Assembly (NCBI GenBank): GCA_036250195.1
Contig: JAVHZZ010000001.1
Coordinates: 377,066,707 to 377,130,706 of the forward strand
Direction of reading: 5' to 3'
Source of the DNA: Mixophyes australis
Taxonomy: Eukaryota > Chordata > Amphibia > Anura > Limnodynastidae
Length of the DNA: 64,000 nt
The notes beneath the pieces are model-generated. The model was not told where the DNA came from, searched no databases, and was given only the letters and a program-made list of their open reading frames with translations. The first letter of the stretch is position 1. Each line of letters opens with the position of its first letter. Both the position numbers and the translations under genes were made by a program. Positions 1 to 10,525 of the stretch are shown here, one piece after another.

Positions 1-439
1 CAGGGATCTTAAGCTACATCAAAATATACACGTAAATGCATCTGCGTAAAGATACAGTTAAAGAACATCAATATATGCTTGAAGCTTATCATGATGCAGA
101 GACATACTTGAGACACCATACATTATTATCATCAAAATCATCAACTTGATAATAATGAAAGGCGTTTAATGTGTAAAAGAAAATGATCAAATAAAAAAAA
201 GAAATGAATGGTAATGGAGGTGAGCTTAAGGCTTTTCCGGGTAACTCTGGGTCTATGCAACTTGGTGTGGGCAAATAGCCCATGGGTGCCCTGGTATCAT
301 GACAATGTACAACAGGTAAAACATGCCAGTGATGCATTCTCATGGATTATCTTGGCTATTGCCGATATTTCATCCAATCTTGGGTCCCTTACAATCATGA
401 CTATTTGTTCACGTTCCTTTTTCCACCCCAAAACTTTAC
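1..439. other. No recognisable feature
   Basis: AT-rich sequence with short open frames only. No splice-bounded exon, repeat end or transposon motif was recognised before the L2 fragment begins. Confidence 0.5.
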
Positions 440-1085
440 ATACACGTCATACTTCCAAACGTTCCGTCCTCATCCACATCTTTTCAATACCCTCCCTCCC
501 CTTTTCCTGTGCACTCTGTAACACTAGATCTGTTGTAACAAACATGTATCCAATCACGTTCTGTTTATCATAAAATCCCTCAACCTCCTTGCCATTACAG
601 AAACCTGGCTTACATTCTCTGATATAATGCAGACTCCTGCAACTCTCTCCTATATAGGAAAATCTCTCAGCTACATTCCCAGAAATAGAGAAAGACACAG
701 TGGATAAGGAGACATCCCACTTTCTCCACACTAAACCTTCAAAGACATAAGCCTGGAACCCTCCCTATCCTTCTCTTTCTTTGAAGTCTGTACTATCCAT
801 CCCTACAACAACAATTAGGGACAATCATTTAACTTCCCCTTTAACTCATTTCTCCTTCTTCTATCTCTAGCTTCTCTAACTAAGGCTTCAAGCTCTTTGA
901 CCACCACCTCCTGTCCTTCGGTGTCACCTTACCTCATGCTCCCAAATCCATGTGCACACAATGACACCTAAATGATTGCAACTTATTTACTTCTCTTGTC
1001 TAAAACTATTCCTCTGTCTTCTAACTGGCTTCTTTTTACAATAAAGCACTCACTTGAGCACTAGACAATGCAGCTACGGCCACCA
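440..1085 (+). mobile_element. L2 LINE fragment, endonuclease region, degenerate
   Basis: A C/T-rich stretch whose broken translation follows the endonuclease part of the better L2 copy at 36965-41265. The key match is an ITETWL-like motif near 595-615, followed in the same order by the Y/S-rich segment (LSYIGKSL-like, about 640-665) and a distant counterpart of the post-endonuclease linker to about 1080. Several stops and indels break the frame, so it is non-functional. Both ends are approximate because the copy fades into AT-rich DNA. It is one of at least five L2 copies here, all on the plus strand. Confidence 0.7.
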
Positions 1086-2735
1086 TATGCAGTCTTTAAT
1101 TATCCAAAAATCAACTGTGATGCCAGAAATAATGTCAAAAATATAAGATATGCTAAGATATTATGATAATAATATAAAAGAATTCTGATTTCCAAATGTG
1201 AGACTTTTTCTTTGAAAAAGTCAGCCCAGAGCAGACGAAACGCGCTAGGGGCAGTTGGATGATTTTTATTGCATGTCTGGAAAAAGCAGATCTTCTTAGA
1301 GCATCAAATTGGATCATATGATACTTCTTTCAAGTATCTATTTAACCGGTCTCCAGCCATTCAAACAGAAGCACACCTGATTGGTGCTACAAACACCTCT
1401 TGTGGCTGTTGGAACTTCATAGGGGAAAGATTTTCCCTAACAGCCTGTACGCCCTTACCTTGTACCATCAAAACAAGATCTAAGTAGGAGCATTACATAT
1501 GCATGCCACTTAACGTCCTACATAGAAGAATGATATTCCAGTGTGCACATCAGCACTAACTATAGGTTCCATTTCTTGGGTGAGACCGTTTTATATTTCT
1601 TCACTACCATCTGCTTATTGATCCTACATTTATGATTGTCATTCCTGGCAGACATGTGCGTACATCCAGGATTTTGCATCACTATTTACAAAGTGTACTG
1701 GCCACACACTTTGTTTCATTTACTGTTATATCAGTCTCTATATTGAAGGTTTTATCAATAGACATTTATTATTTGAACTGAGTTTGCTTCTGCTCAAATC
1801 AGACACACAAACTATCATCCTTTAATGAAGTCAGCGTTTTATACATTATTTTGAATTTAATCATTCTGAGATATATATATTTGTTATATTTGTTGTATTC
1901 ATAATATTAATATTTTTTATGACATCACATATTTTTTAGTATTGGTCAAAATAAAGATTTTTTTGCATTTCAGAGAAGGTCCGCCTTCTTTCCTTATTTT
2001 TTATATATATCAATTTTTTTTTTATATTATTCAATTATTATTGTGGTTTGTTCCCCGGGTGTACCTTACTTTCTAATTGTTAGGTATCTTTTCACAAGGG
2101 GTGGCGCCCTTGAATAAGTTTGCGACAGGGATCATTTAGTTTATATTATACATATCTCCATTTCAGTTTTGAGCTCTCAGGATTATGTTATTGAATCTCA
2201 TATATTATCCAAATCTGTGCCGTCTGGACTTTTTTTTTTTTTTTTGAGTTGTCTGTAGTTCCTCTTTAGACACAAAATATTTGTTCATTTAACTAATTAA
2301 CTCCTATACTATTTTGTGTGGTTGCATCTGGCTATTTTCTTTATTACACTCCGAATATAAGGCTTTCTTGTAATCACTGGAAAATTCCTTATAACATGCT
2401 CTACAAACACAATTATGTAATTTTCTAGTATTCTGTCATTCCACAGTCTCTGCAAGAGTACAGAGAAGAAAAAATAGACCTAAGCTAACCAAAATCTAAA
2501 GAACTCTAACACTCCTTACTAGGGTTTACCTAGAACAGGTGTCCTTTGGCTATTTGGGGGCATGCTTAGGCTCCATACTGCAGGCTGTGTCCAGGACTCA
2601 AAAATCTGAAAACCTTACTGCTCTGTCACTGCTTTTCTCAGCATTCATGAGAAAGGAAAAAGAAAAGGAAGAAAAGGAGGAGATACACTATATGCTTTTC
2701 AGGGGTATCAACCTTTTCCTATCTCTACATAGATG
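1086..2735. other. Unannotated AT-rich stretch
   Basis: No gene was recognised. The one distinctive piece is the motif CGAAACGCG at about 1238-1246, which follows a small hairpin (GACTTTTTC/GAAAAAGTC, about 1201-1222). This resembles the CGAAACGCGT motif common near termini of Penelope-like elements, where it belongs to hammerhead-type ribozymes. The CTGATGA core strand is not visible, so no ribozyme or element is called. The rest (1500-2735) shows only A/T runs. Confidence 0.4.
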
Positions 2736-2741
2736 TAGATA

Positions 2742-3712
2742 TATACACCGTTCAGTCACATCATTAAAACCACTGACAAGCAAAGTGAAAAACACTGATT
2801 ATTTCCTTAAAATGGAACCTGTCAAGGTGTGGGGGTATATTAGAGGTGTGGGGTGTAGAAGCAGGAAAAATGGGCAAGCATATAAATTTGAGCGACTTTG
2901 ACAAGGTCCAAATCGTGAATGCTAGATAACTGTGTCAGAGCATCTTTAAAATGTCAGATTGTGAGGTGTTCCCAGTATGCATTTGTTAGTACTTACCAAA
3001 AGTGGCCCAAGGAAGGACAAACAGTGAACCAGCAACAGAGTCATGGTCGTTACAAGGCTCATTGATGCTTGTGGGGAGCGAAGGCTAGCCCGTCTGGTCC
3101 AATCTTACAGAACAGCTATTGTAGCACAAATTGCTGAATATGTTAATGCTGGCTATGATAGAAAATTGTGCTGCATATGGGACTGTATAACCACAGACCA
3201 GTCAGAGTGCATGTGCTGACCCTTGTGCACGCCTACAATGGACACATGAGTGCCAGAAATGAAATATGGAGCAATGGAAGAAGGTGGCCTGGTCTGATGA
3301 ATCACACTTTCTTTTGCATTATGTGGATGGCTGGGTGCATGTGTGTCATTTAACTGGGGAAGAGATGGCAGCAGGATGCTCTATGGGAAGAAGGCAAGCC
3401 GGCTGAAGCAGTGTGATGCTCTGGTCAATATTCTGCCGGGAAACTTTGGGTGGCTGACATTCATGTGGATGTTACTTTGACAAGTACCACTTACCTAAAC
3501 ATTGTTGCAGACCAATTAAAACCCTTCATGGCAACAATTCCTTGGTGCAGTGGCCTCTTTCAAAATAATAACGTGCTCTGCCAAACTGCAAACATTGTTC
3601 AGGAATGGCTTGAGCAACATGAAAAAGAGTTCAAGGTGTTGACTTAGCCTTCAAATTCTGCAGATCTCAATTCAATCGAGTATCTGTGGGATGTGCTGGA
3701 AGAACAAGTTGG
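2742..3712 (+). mobile_element. Tc1/mariner transposon relic, 3' truncated
   Basis: A Tc1-type element begins near 2745 with a terminal-repeat-like stretch (CAGTCACATCATTAAAACC) and runs through a degenerate transposase gene to about 3712. Homology then stops abruptly and unrelated sequence follows, so the right terminal repeat is missing. Relative to the usual Tc1 length of about 1.3-1.6 kb, the element has lost its 3' end and has internal deletions. Family assignment rests on the transposase motifs described in the separate entry. Confidence 0.82.
2860..3712 (+). pseudogene. Tc1-type DDE transposase, decayed
   Basis: The translation in changing frames shows the order expected of a Tc1 transposase. 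There is an N-terminal helix-turn-helix region near 2870-2990, and a central GERRLARLVQ-like block near 3074-3104. Next comes a VAWSDE-like block near 3285-3302, a CSGLFQNNNVLCQTANIVQ block near 3546-3602 (the family usually has FQQDNAPCHTA, so the catalytic D is replaced by N) and a DLNSIEYLWDVLEEQ block near 3664-3706. Multiple stops and frame changes make it a pseudogene. The visible loss of an acidic catalytic residue and the truncation after the last block rule out activity. The enzyme would have cut and pasted the element in the nucleus. Confidence 0.8.
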
Positions 3713-3789
3713 GAAGGGCGGTCAGCGCGGGGAGGTATGTGATCAAAAACATTGGTGGTCAGTGGACAGCAACAGACAGCCAATCGCTT

Positions 3790-4140
3790 TATCAAATGTG
3801 AGTACTATTATTTTAATGTTGGGACTGGAGGGAGATCTAATTATTAAATCTGGGTGCTATTGATTTAATGCTGGGGCGGGTTGGAGTTTTCTAAATTTCA
3901 TTTACCCATTTTTTCCAAATAGGGCCCCCAACATTCCAGGATCCAGACAAGCAGCAACTGATCTAAAGAAACCAGTAGATACATCTGGTGAAAGTAACAA
4001 GAACAGGCAGGAGAGAGCAGGACAGTCTGCCAATTGTCAGAATTTGGTTTGACTACAAGAACAGTTGGGAGGTATGTCCTGCTTCACACTGTACTGCTCG
4101 TCAAGGCAGAGCTGCGTCCAACTAACTGTATCGCTCATAG
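3790..4140 (+). mobile_element. Internal fragment of a hAT-like element family (same as 44507-46662)
   Basis: The stretch, including GGCCCCCAACATTCCAGG near 3922 and ATCCAGACAAGCAGCAACTG near 3941, recurs on the minus strand at about 45005-45300. A neighbouring block (TTTTAATGTTGGG near 3812) recurs on the minus strand near 45515. Both matching regions lie inside the hAT-like element at 44507-46662, so this is a detached piece of that family sitting against the broken 3' end of the Tc1 relic. No terminal repeats are visible on this copy. Confidence 0.65.
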
Positions 4141-4958
4141 TTTTGCCTGTGTATTTGTCTAAAATGTATCTTAAATGATAACCCCACTTTCGTAAGTGCC
4201 CCAGGACCCCCAGAGCCTTTTTTCAGCTCTGGTGATACTTTAGTTGTTCTTGCATTGATTCCATTGCCTGCTTTTTACCTTGTACTAGTCCCATTCTCAG
4301 ATCACTTTGTAGAACATATGACCAGCCCCCATTGCACTGACAATATTATTAATCCTTCCTCCTTTGTACTTAGTATATCCCCAGCAAACCCTTGGAATAG
4401 CTCTCCCCTTCACTTAACTCATTGTCTGCAAACTCTCCTTGCTCAGTTATTGGTTCAAACCACCACCAATCACTTGGCATATTTAGGACCAGGGTCAGAC
4501 TGGGCCGCCGGGGGCCAGGGTGTTCAAATTGCCTCAAATTGCGAGAGATAACCAATGATTTGAGTCACCAAATCGCCATATGCATTAAGTAGCGATGTAA
4601 ACTCGTAATATTATACAACCTCCATAGGACAAACCAAATCTTTTTTCCCTTATGTATACCAGTTCAGAGCCGAGGTAGTATGTATACACCCAATATCTAT
4701 GACAAAGTGATAAATGTCCTTGGTACCCAATGGTAATATGCTTACATCCACTTAGATAATAATCAGACTTAATGTATGGTATTTATTGTTCCTCCTCCTT
4801 CCTGAAATCAAAATTCCCTCAGGAGTACATATAAACAAAAAGAAAGGATACCAAGCCTCATCTAGTTGAATTGTCCGTTAAAAAATATTGTACAATTTAT
4901 TAAAAAATCACATAAATGAATTTAAAAATCATAATACATCCACTCAAGGTAGTATTCA
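4141..4958. other. Unannotated stretch with one hAT-like terminal motif
   Basis: No gene was recognised. At about 4493 the sequence CAGGGTCAGACTGGGCCGCC resembles the CAGGGCCGGACTGGG terminus of the 44507-46662 element family, but no partner end or target duplication was found. A weakly L2-like proline/serine-coding patch lies at 4250-4450 and is too poor to call. Confidence 0.4.
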
Positions 4959-5196
4959 ATGCAGCCAATATTCATACCAGATATATCCGTTAAAAAGCCA
5001 CAGACAGCATCACAAGTTGAGGAGTCTGTGCGTGCAGCACCAAGTCCGCCAACTTCAGCACCTACCCAACCTCCACCTGCAGCCGCACCATATTTGTATG
5101 AATCCATTCAGCATTTGTCGGATGCAAGAACATTTGGTGGCATTCCACCAGGACACCCTGAGAAGTATTCAGCACCAGCTAACAAAAGGTTATAGA

Positions 5197-6981
5197 CAGA
5201 GCCGTAACGACGGCGGTGCGACCGCCCAGGGCGCAATGCCTAGTGGGGGCGTAACACCCGCCCGCCCTTTCCATACCATCAGTGAAAAGCAATCTAGTCC
5301 TGCGGTGGCATTTTGCCAATTGAAGACAGCCAGCGGCGCAAGGAGTAGGGCGCCTGCTTCCTGCTCTTGCAGCGTCCTGGAACACAGGTGAGGAGGAGCC
5401 GGCACAGAAGGAAGATGACAAGAACAGAAGCCCAGGTAAGTAAACTAGTACGCTGCTGTGCGTTCCAGCCGTCCAAACCGGAAGTTCGGCATTTGACACG
5501 CAGGTCTGCGCTCCATAGCAGAGAAAGTAATAGAGGAGTTTATATAGTTTTTACTAACTGAGGCTGGCAGTGCACCGTCGTTAGAAGGCGGGAGTCTTCT
5601 CTGTTAGTCTTGCCCTATCCAATGGACTTTGGCACCTTCACTTCTTTGGGATATCTTTGGGACATTATCTGTGAGGCAATCTTCATACGATTTTGCCTTC
5701 ATAGTACACGTTATCGCTGTGTATGTATTTTTCCACTTATACTTTTTACTGGACTTTCTTTCTGATTTTTTTCTCTATGGACTATTTTTCAGCTACTATA
5801 AATATATTGCATTTTTTACTCTAAATTTGTCTGCTGTAAATTTGTTCTTAACCCCTCCAAACCACTATTATTGGATTGTTATAGAGGGATTTCGATTGGC
5901 TCTATTCATAATTTATATTATTTTTATTTTGCTTTACATTTATTTGTGCTTTGGAGAACATTGGGTTGGCTTTGACTATTTCTTATATTAAATAGCGCCG
6001 TGGGTCATTAGTGATTTTTGTAAGTAAACTATTGGAATGCTGGTCAGAAGAGAGAACAAATGCAAAAAGTGGGGTATCTGCGCTTCCTATGTTCAAGAAT
6101 GGTAGGCTGTCTGAAGGGGAAGGTAGAGAAAAGGGTGAGCTCCAACCCTCATAGGTGAATACAGAAACAAATAATTCCCTTGGTGCCAATTTTTTTTGTA
6201 TTGGTGCACTGATTATGTTGTAATATGATTGGGCTCAATACATGACCATTCACCATTATCTGTTGCTTGATTTATTATATCCTATTAATGCACCACCAGT
6301 ATTTGTTTTGGCGCCAAGGGAATTGTTTGTTTTATGGTCAGAAGAGGGGGCTGGAGAGGACAGGAGCGAGGGCTGGAGAGGAAGGTGTGTGGAGTGAATG
6401 GGAGAAGGGGGTCTGAAGAGAAGGAGTGAGGAGTCTGGAAAGAAGGAGTGAGGGGTCTGGTGAGCACAGCCGTATCTAGGCAGGTGCGGGTGGTGCCGTC
6501 GCCCAGGGCGCAAGCCCAAGGGGGCGCAGCTGCCCGACACCTACCTCTGTGCCCAGACGAACCACGGCTCTAATCCAGCTCCCCTACAAGCAACAATTCA
6601 TTCCCGGCATCAAAAGCAGTGGAACGCATGTGCGTTCTGGGGTAAATGCATGGACTGGGGTAAATGCATGGTCCTCTAAGGAACCCACAAACCGCAAGTG
6701 CAAATACTAGTTAACCACTGGGTTTGACATGTGGTGCCACTGGTATTTAACCCAGTGCCATATATCTATATAGATATATCTATATAAATATAAATATATA
6801 TACATGCATTTGGGTTTTCATGCATTTGCAAATATGTGTAACAGAATTTTTTCAATAAAGTGCCAACCACACCCCCACATTAGGTTGGCCACACCCACTC
6901 AGCAAATGTCACTCCCACTTAGATGGGGGGCGCCGGTGCCCTGTCTCGCCCAGGGCACTAAAATGTCTAGTTACGGCACTG
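5197..6981. mobile_element. Non-autonomous hAT element, 1785 bp, exact 8-bp target duplication
   Basis: The left end reads CAGAGCCGTAACGA and the right end, read inward on the other strand, CAGTGCCGTAACTAG, which are imperfect terminal inverted repeats. The bases GTTATAGA lie directly outside both ends (5189-5196 and 6982-6989), a perfect 8-bp duplication as made by hAT transposases. The subterminal CGCCCAGGGCGCAA motif near 5221 recurs near 6506 and in the 165-bp relative at 29661-29825. The interior (about 5600-6450) encodes no transposase and is unfamiliar sequence; a 120-codon hydrophobic open frame at 5629-5991 is T-rich and not credible as a gene. A second family-like end (CACAGCCGTATCTAGG near 6466) lies inside, suggesting a composite. 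Confidence 0.85.
6765..6805. repeat. AT microsatellite
   Basis: A short run of TATATAGATATATC-type units within the hAT element; simple sequence only. Confidence 0.7.
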
Positions 6982-7677
6982 GTTATAGATGCTTGCACAA
7001 TATGCAAAACTCCCAACAAAGTATGTCTGGAAAGATTGGCAAGAATTGATGCCAGCTTTATACAATTAAACAAAGGACTAAACAATATAACTGGGGTTGT
7101 TTGTGAACTCTCCGGGAATTTAGTCCCTGTGTGTGGCCAATTATTGGCACGGCTGCCTATGCCCTCATCAGATGGCAACATCGTAAGCACTGCCCTAAGC
7201 CTCTCATTGCCCGCTACTCCTATGCATAGCAGTGGGAGGATCAGGGGTGGCAGACGAGCATCCACTAGCCGGCCTAAATCTCCTGATCCCGCAGTAAAGA
7301 AAATGTTTTTTTGGTTCGCAATTATGGCAAAGTGCCTTTTTTGGATTTTATAACACAGACAAGTGACATTGTGCAGACTGTGTTATTTATGTTGATTTAA
7401 ATTTAGTTAGTAAATAAATATTTTCTTTATGCACACTGGTGTTCCTTACTTGAGTAGTCCGGGTACACTTACGATATTGTTTTTATCTTCCAATAATGCC
7501 TGAATGGTTATTTCAACAAAATATGCACATACACTTAAAATCAGGTTACTGGTGTTTGCAAAAAAAAACCTGTGTGTGCAATGTTGATAATGATATTGGC
7601 TCTACAAGAATAGGTGAAAATTATAAACAAGGTTACTGGTAATTACACAACAATTACACTTACTTATTAACACACCA

Positions 7678-7920
7678 TTACAAGTCATGCACACCTAAAC
7701 AATAAGTCTGGATTATCCTTTCTATGACTTGCCTCCCCTTCTTTGTATTATGAACATCAGCTGCTGGGATGAAGTCACTTGCTTTTTTACTGTCTATTGC
7801 TGGTGCTAGAGGTATACTTTGGCTTAGGGTCAAATTATGCAGCACACAGCACCTTACTTGTGACATAGAGAAGCACACCACCAGATGTACCAAGGCACCT
7901 GACAGAGGGATCATAAACCA
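7678..7920 (-). pseudogene. Harbinger transposase, C-terminal fragment
   Basis: The minus-strand frame encodes about 80 residues including VRCCVLHNLTLSQ, which matches the C-terminal helix of PIF/Harbinger (HARBI1-like) DDE nucleases, usually written xxCCxLHNxxL. The frame ends with RQVIERIIQTYC just before the stop at 7678. The remainder, including the catalytic DDE residues, is missing: upstream coding sequence is cut near 7930 by a SINE and is not recognised beyond it. It converges on the MYB-like relic at 4959-7353, the usual layout of a Harbinger element. It cannot be functional. Confidence 0.72.
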
Positions 7921-7935
7921 GGATTGACACCCGTA

Positions 7936-8266
7936 TCATCATCATCATTTATTTATATAGTGCCACTAATTCTGCAGCACTGTACAGAGAACTCACTCAC
8001 ATCAGTCCCTGCCTCAATAAAGCATACATTCTAAATTTCCTAACACTAACACACACACAGACAGACTAGAGTCAATTTGATAGCTGTCAATTAACTTACT
8101 GGTATGTTTTTGGATTATGGGAGGAAACTGGAGTGCCTGGAGGAAACCCACGTAAACACGGGGAGATCATACAAACTCAACACAGATTAGACCATGGTCA
8201 GGAATTAAACTCATGACCTCAGTGCTGTGAGGCAGAAGTGCTAACCACTAAGTCACTGTGCTGCCC
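7936..8266 (-). mobile_element. tRNA-derived SINE with L2-like tail, full-length copy
   Basis: Read on the minus strand, the element starts with a tRNA-like head. An A-box-like GACTTAGTGGTTAGCAC is followed by a B-box-like GAGTTTAATTCCTGACC. A central body (TTTCCTCCCATAATCCAAAA) leads to a tail ending GCACTATATAAATAAATGATG and an (ATG)n run. The end ...TGTACAG-TGC-...-ATATAAATAAA resembles the L2 LINE 3' end in this window (CCTTATAAATAAAAGATAATA), which is how such SINEs borrow LINE reverse transcriptase. It is one of four copies here, all on the minus strand. It interrupts the Harbinger transposase relic. Confidence 0.85.
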
Positions 8267-8622
8267 AATATCCTGATTCACCTACAAATAAACATAAATA
8301 CATGTAGATGATTGCAAAACAACATAGAAACACCAAACAAGCAAAAAACATGTGGCCTGCGCAGCCTAAGAGGAGCCTGGTGCTGGGGTTGTTCCTCTCT
8401 TCCTCTCGGTGCTGACTTCAAAATCAGATGTAGCACCAAAAAGCCAACAAGAGTTTTCCTACCAACACTATTTTCAACCACCCTCAGAGTAATGGGCATT
8501 TGGGTCCCTTTTTATAGTCCTCATTAGCCTGCATCGACCAATGATTGATGTGTTTGCTTATCATACCTATAAAATGCAGTGTGTTGTAGTGCCACAAGTA
8601 TGTACTTTAAATGGTGACCCCT
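8267..8622. other. Unannotated stretch
   Basis: No feature recognised. By position it could be the 5' part of the Harbinger transposase unit, but no transposase motif was seen in any frame. Confidence 0.4.
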
Positions 8623-8799
8623 GGGGGTAAATTTATCAAGCTGTGGGTTAGAAAAAATGGAGATGTTGCCTATAGCAACCAATCAGATTCTAGCTATCCT
8701 TTTGTAGAATGTACTAAATACATGATAACTAGAATCTGATTGGTTGCTATAGGCTACATCTCCACTTTTTCAAACCCGCAACTTCATAAGTTTACCCCC
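8623..8799. mobile_element. Foldback MITE, 177 bp
   Basis: Almost the whole element is two arms of an inverted repeat. The left arm starts GGGGGTAAATTTATCAAGC and includes CCAATCAGATTCTAGCTAT. The right arm contains the complement, TAGAATCTGATTGGTTG, and ends CATAAGTTTACCCCC. It would fold into a long hairpin with a short loop near 8705-8725. No coding sequence. A single arm of the same family recurs near 33905-33985, and the extreme ends match those of the foldback element at 45318-45463. Confidence 0.85.
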
Positions 8800-9211
8800 T
8801 TGTGTTCGTTTGATACTCATTTCTGACCTTTTACTTTGGTTTACAGTATTCATTTGATAGTATCGGAATGTCTGAATTTATCGTTATCTTAAGTGAATTG
8901 CTGCAATTGATCAGTGGTGGAGAATTGCAAATATAATAGAAAAGGTAGAAAATGTAATGTTTACTAAAATTGAAAATACGCATCCACAAAAGACAACATA
9001 TTGTAACTACATAGAAGTTTGTCTCTTGCATGGAAACTTACACCTCGGCAAAACCTATTTTGCCACAAAATCCTTAAACTTCAATCATATCTAACTTATA
9101 GATAAGCTTATACTTGCTTATAGCCAGTAAGAACATAAGCTACACATAAATAATTAGAAAAATCAACCCAAATTTTTGTATGTACTGCAATATGCACTGG
9201 CCTATATACTT
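8800..9211. other. No recognisable feature
   Basis: AT-rich sequence between a MITE and a SINE; nothing supported. Confidence 0.5.
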
Positions 9212-9467
9212 ATCATCATCATCATCAGGTATTTATATAGCGCTACTAATTCCGCAGCGCTGTACAGAGAACTCCCTCACATCAGTCCCTGCCCCATTGG
9301 AGCTACAGTCTAAATTCCCTATCATACACACATACATACACACACAGACAGACAGAGAGAGAGAGAGAGAGAGACTAAGGTCAATTTTTGATAGCAGCCA
9401 ATTAACCTACTAGTATGTTTTTGGAATGTGGGAGGAAACCGGAGCACCTGGAGGAAACCCACACAAC
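9212..9467 (-). mobile_element. tRNA-derived SINE, 5'-truncated copy
   Basis: This copy has the (ATC)n tail, the L2-like 3' end and the body of the SINE family seen at 7936-8266. It stops at about 9467 after GGAGGAAACCCACACAAC, so the tRNA-like head with the A and B boxes is absent. Loss of the 5' end fits incomplete reverse transcription. A (CA)n/(GA)n run lies inside at about 9326-9376. Confidence 0.82.
9326..9376. repeat. CA/GA microsatellite
   Basis: ACACAC, ACAGACAG and then GAGAGA repeats inside the SINE body. The other SINE copies carry shorter versions at the same place (about 8048, 33296 and 56212), so this is an internal expansion of the family. Confidence 0.85.
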
Positions 9468-10209
9468 CACATTTTCTGCAAAATTCACCAATATATCTTC
9501 TCTCTGGTTTGGGTGGAAAAAAAAGAGCCACAATCAAACTAACTACGTTTTGCAAATCCAGGTTTTCTGGAAGTCTAGCGCTTTCTAATCTGAAGTTAAA
9601 TTACTTTGCTTTACATCTGACGTGGTGAATAGGGGAGATCCCTTGGGGATGCCTTTGGACATTTCTTGTTGAGCAGGTAATAAGCCTACTGATATTTTTT
9701 TGAGGGGCACTGTGGTGCTTTTAATACAGGCTATTTACTGTGGCATGTGATGCACAAACTTACAGGGGGAGTATTGACCTGGACAATTATCTATGGAATA
9801 AAGGAGACTAATAGTATTAACCAAAATGAAGGGAGAATCTGGTCTAGATACTGCATCATGACAAGAGTTCATATTTATCAACCGAAACATTTGAAATCCT
9901 TTGAACAATTTTATGCAGATTTTGGAATCCCTAATGTTCTATCATAAATTGCAACTACTGTATGCCTTTGGGGCGCAGTTTGGTGCCCCTATAATTGTCA
10001 ATGCCAGTATGAAGACAACCCTCTAAAACTCTGAGCCACAGAGATTAATATTGGCCTTATATGTATATTTGTTAAGGGAGTTGTCCTCTGATGGCATTGT
10101 GGCACTATATACCAAATAGGAGACTTGCCTTGGAGCACTCCCAGATGAGGAAAGGGAGTAAATAATTTCACAAGCTGGTAGAAAAAGTGTGTCAAAAGCC
10201 AGCAAGTGA
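9468..10209. other. Unannotated stretch, possibly decayed LINE
   Basis: No clear gene. Broken coding-like segments occur near 9740-9945 and 10020-10205 in the same orientation as the L1-like fragment that follows, but no diagnostic motif was found in them. Confidence 0.35.
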
Positions 10210-10525
10210 AGCTTTACTTACTCAATAAAGCATATCTCACCCCTTTCTGTAATGCAAATTAGGAAAATGTAGATGTAAGGCAGGATCCTTTTGTCATTTG
10301 TTGTGGGAATGTCTGAAAGTACAACATTTCTGGAGTGCTTTAATGGTGTACATATGGAAGACCCATATGCCTGTTCCACTTGCTCTAGGATATGTATATT
10401 TGGGTGCTCCCTGAACAGATGTTTGGATTGGCCAATGCAGCAATATGTGTAAAAGTGCTCTCATGGGCTACAGTTATTATAACAAGTTATTGGATGTCAT
10501 CGGAAAACCCCAAGCATATATATAT
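10210..10525 (+). mobile_element. Possible L1-type LINE ORF2 C-terminal fragment
   Basis: In shifting plus-strand frames the sequence reads KCRCKAGSF, then LLWECPKVQHFW, followed by a hydrophobic stretch and a GCSLNRC/VLSWA-like tail. The spacing Cys-x2-Cys ... HxxWxCPxxxxFW is typical of the C-terminal part of L1 ORF2 proteins. Frameshifts make it inactive. No poly-A tail or reverse transcriptase core is visible nearby, so the call is tentative. Confidence 0.45.

Larger units (their letters stand above)
4959..7353 (+). pseudogene. Harbinger MYB-like protein gene, C-terminal half, split by a hAT insertion
   Basis: Two coding-like pieces, 4959-5188 (proline/alanine-rich, ending near YSAPANKRL) and 6990-7353 (containing LARIDASFIQLNKGL and then a basic C-terminus), flank the hAT element at 5197-6981. 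The second piece resembles the C-terminal helix of the MYB/SANT-like DNA-binding protein encoded by PIF/Harbinger elements. The convergent neighbour on the minus strand at 7678-7920 is a Harbinger transposase tail, which supports this reading. Harbinger elements normally carry these two genes, and both products are needed for transposition. Apart from the 1793-bp insertion the two halves are in different frames, so a separate indel also broke the gene. A candidate polyadenylation signal, AATAAA, lies at about 7412. Identification of the first piece is weaker than the second. Confidence 0.55.

Noticed and set aside
4250..4450. Possible further L2 endonuclease fragment
   Set aside because: Only a few residues (PFSDH) resemble the family and the order of motifs could not be followed.
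5629..5991. 120-codon hydrophobic frame that could be a membrane protein
   Set aside because: The Phe/Tyr/Leu richness comes from T-rich DNA in the interior of a hAT element; no homologue was recognised.
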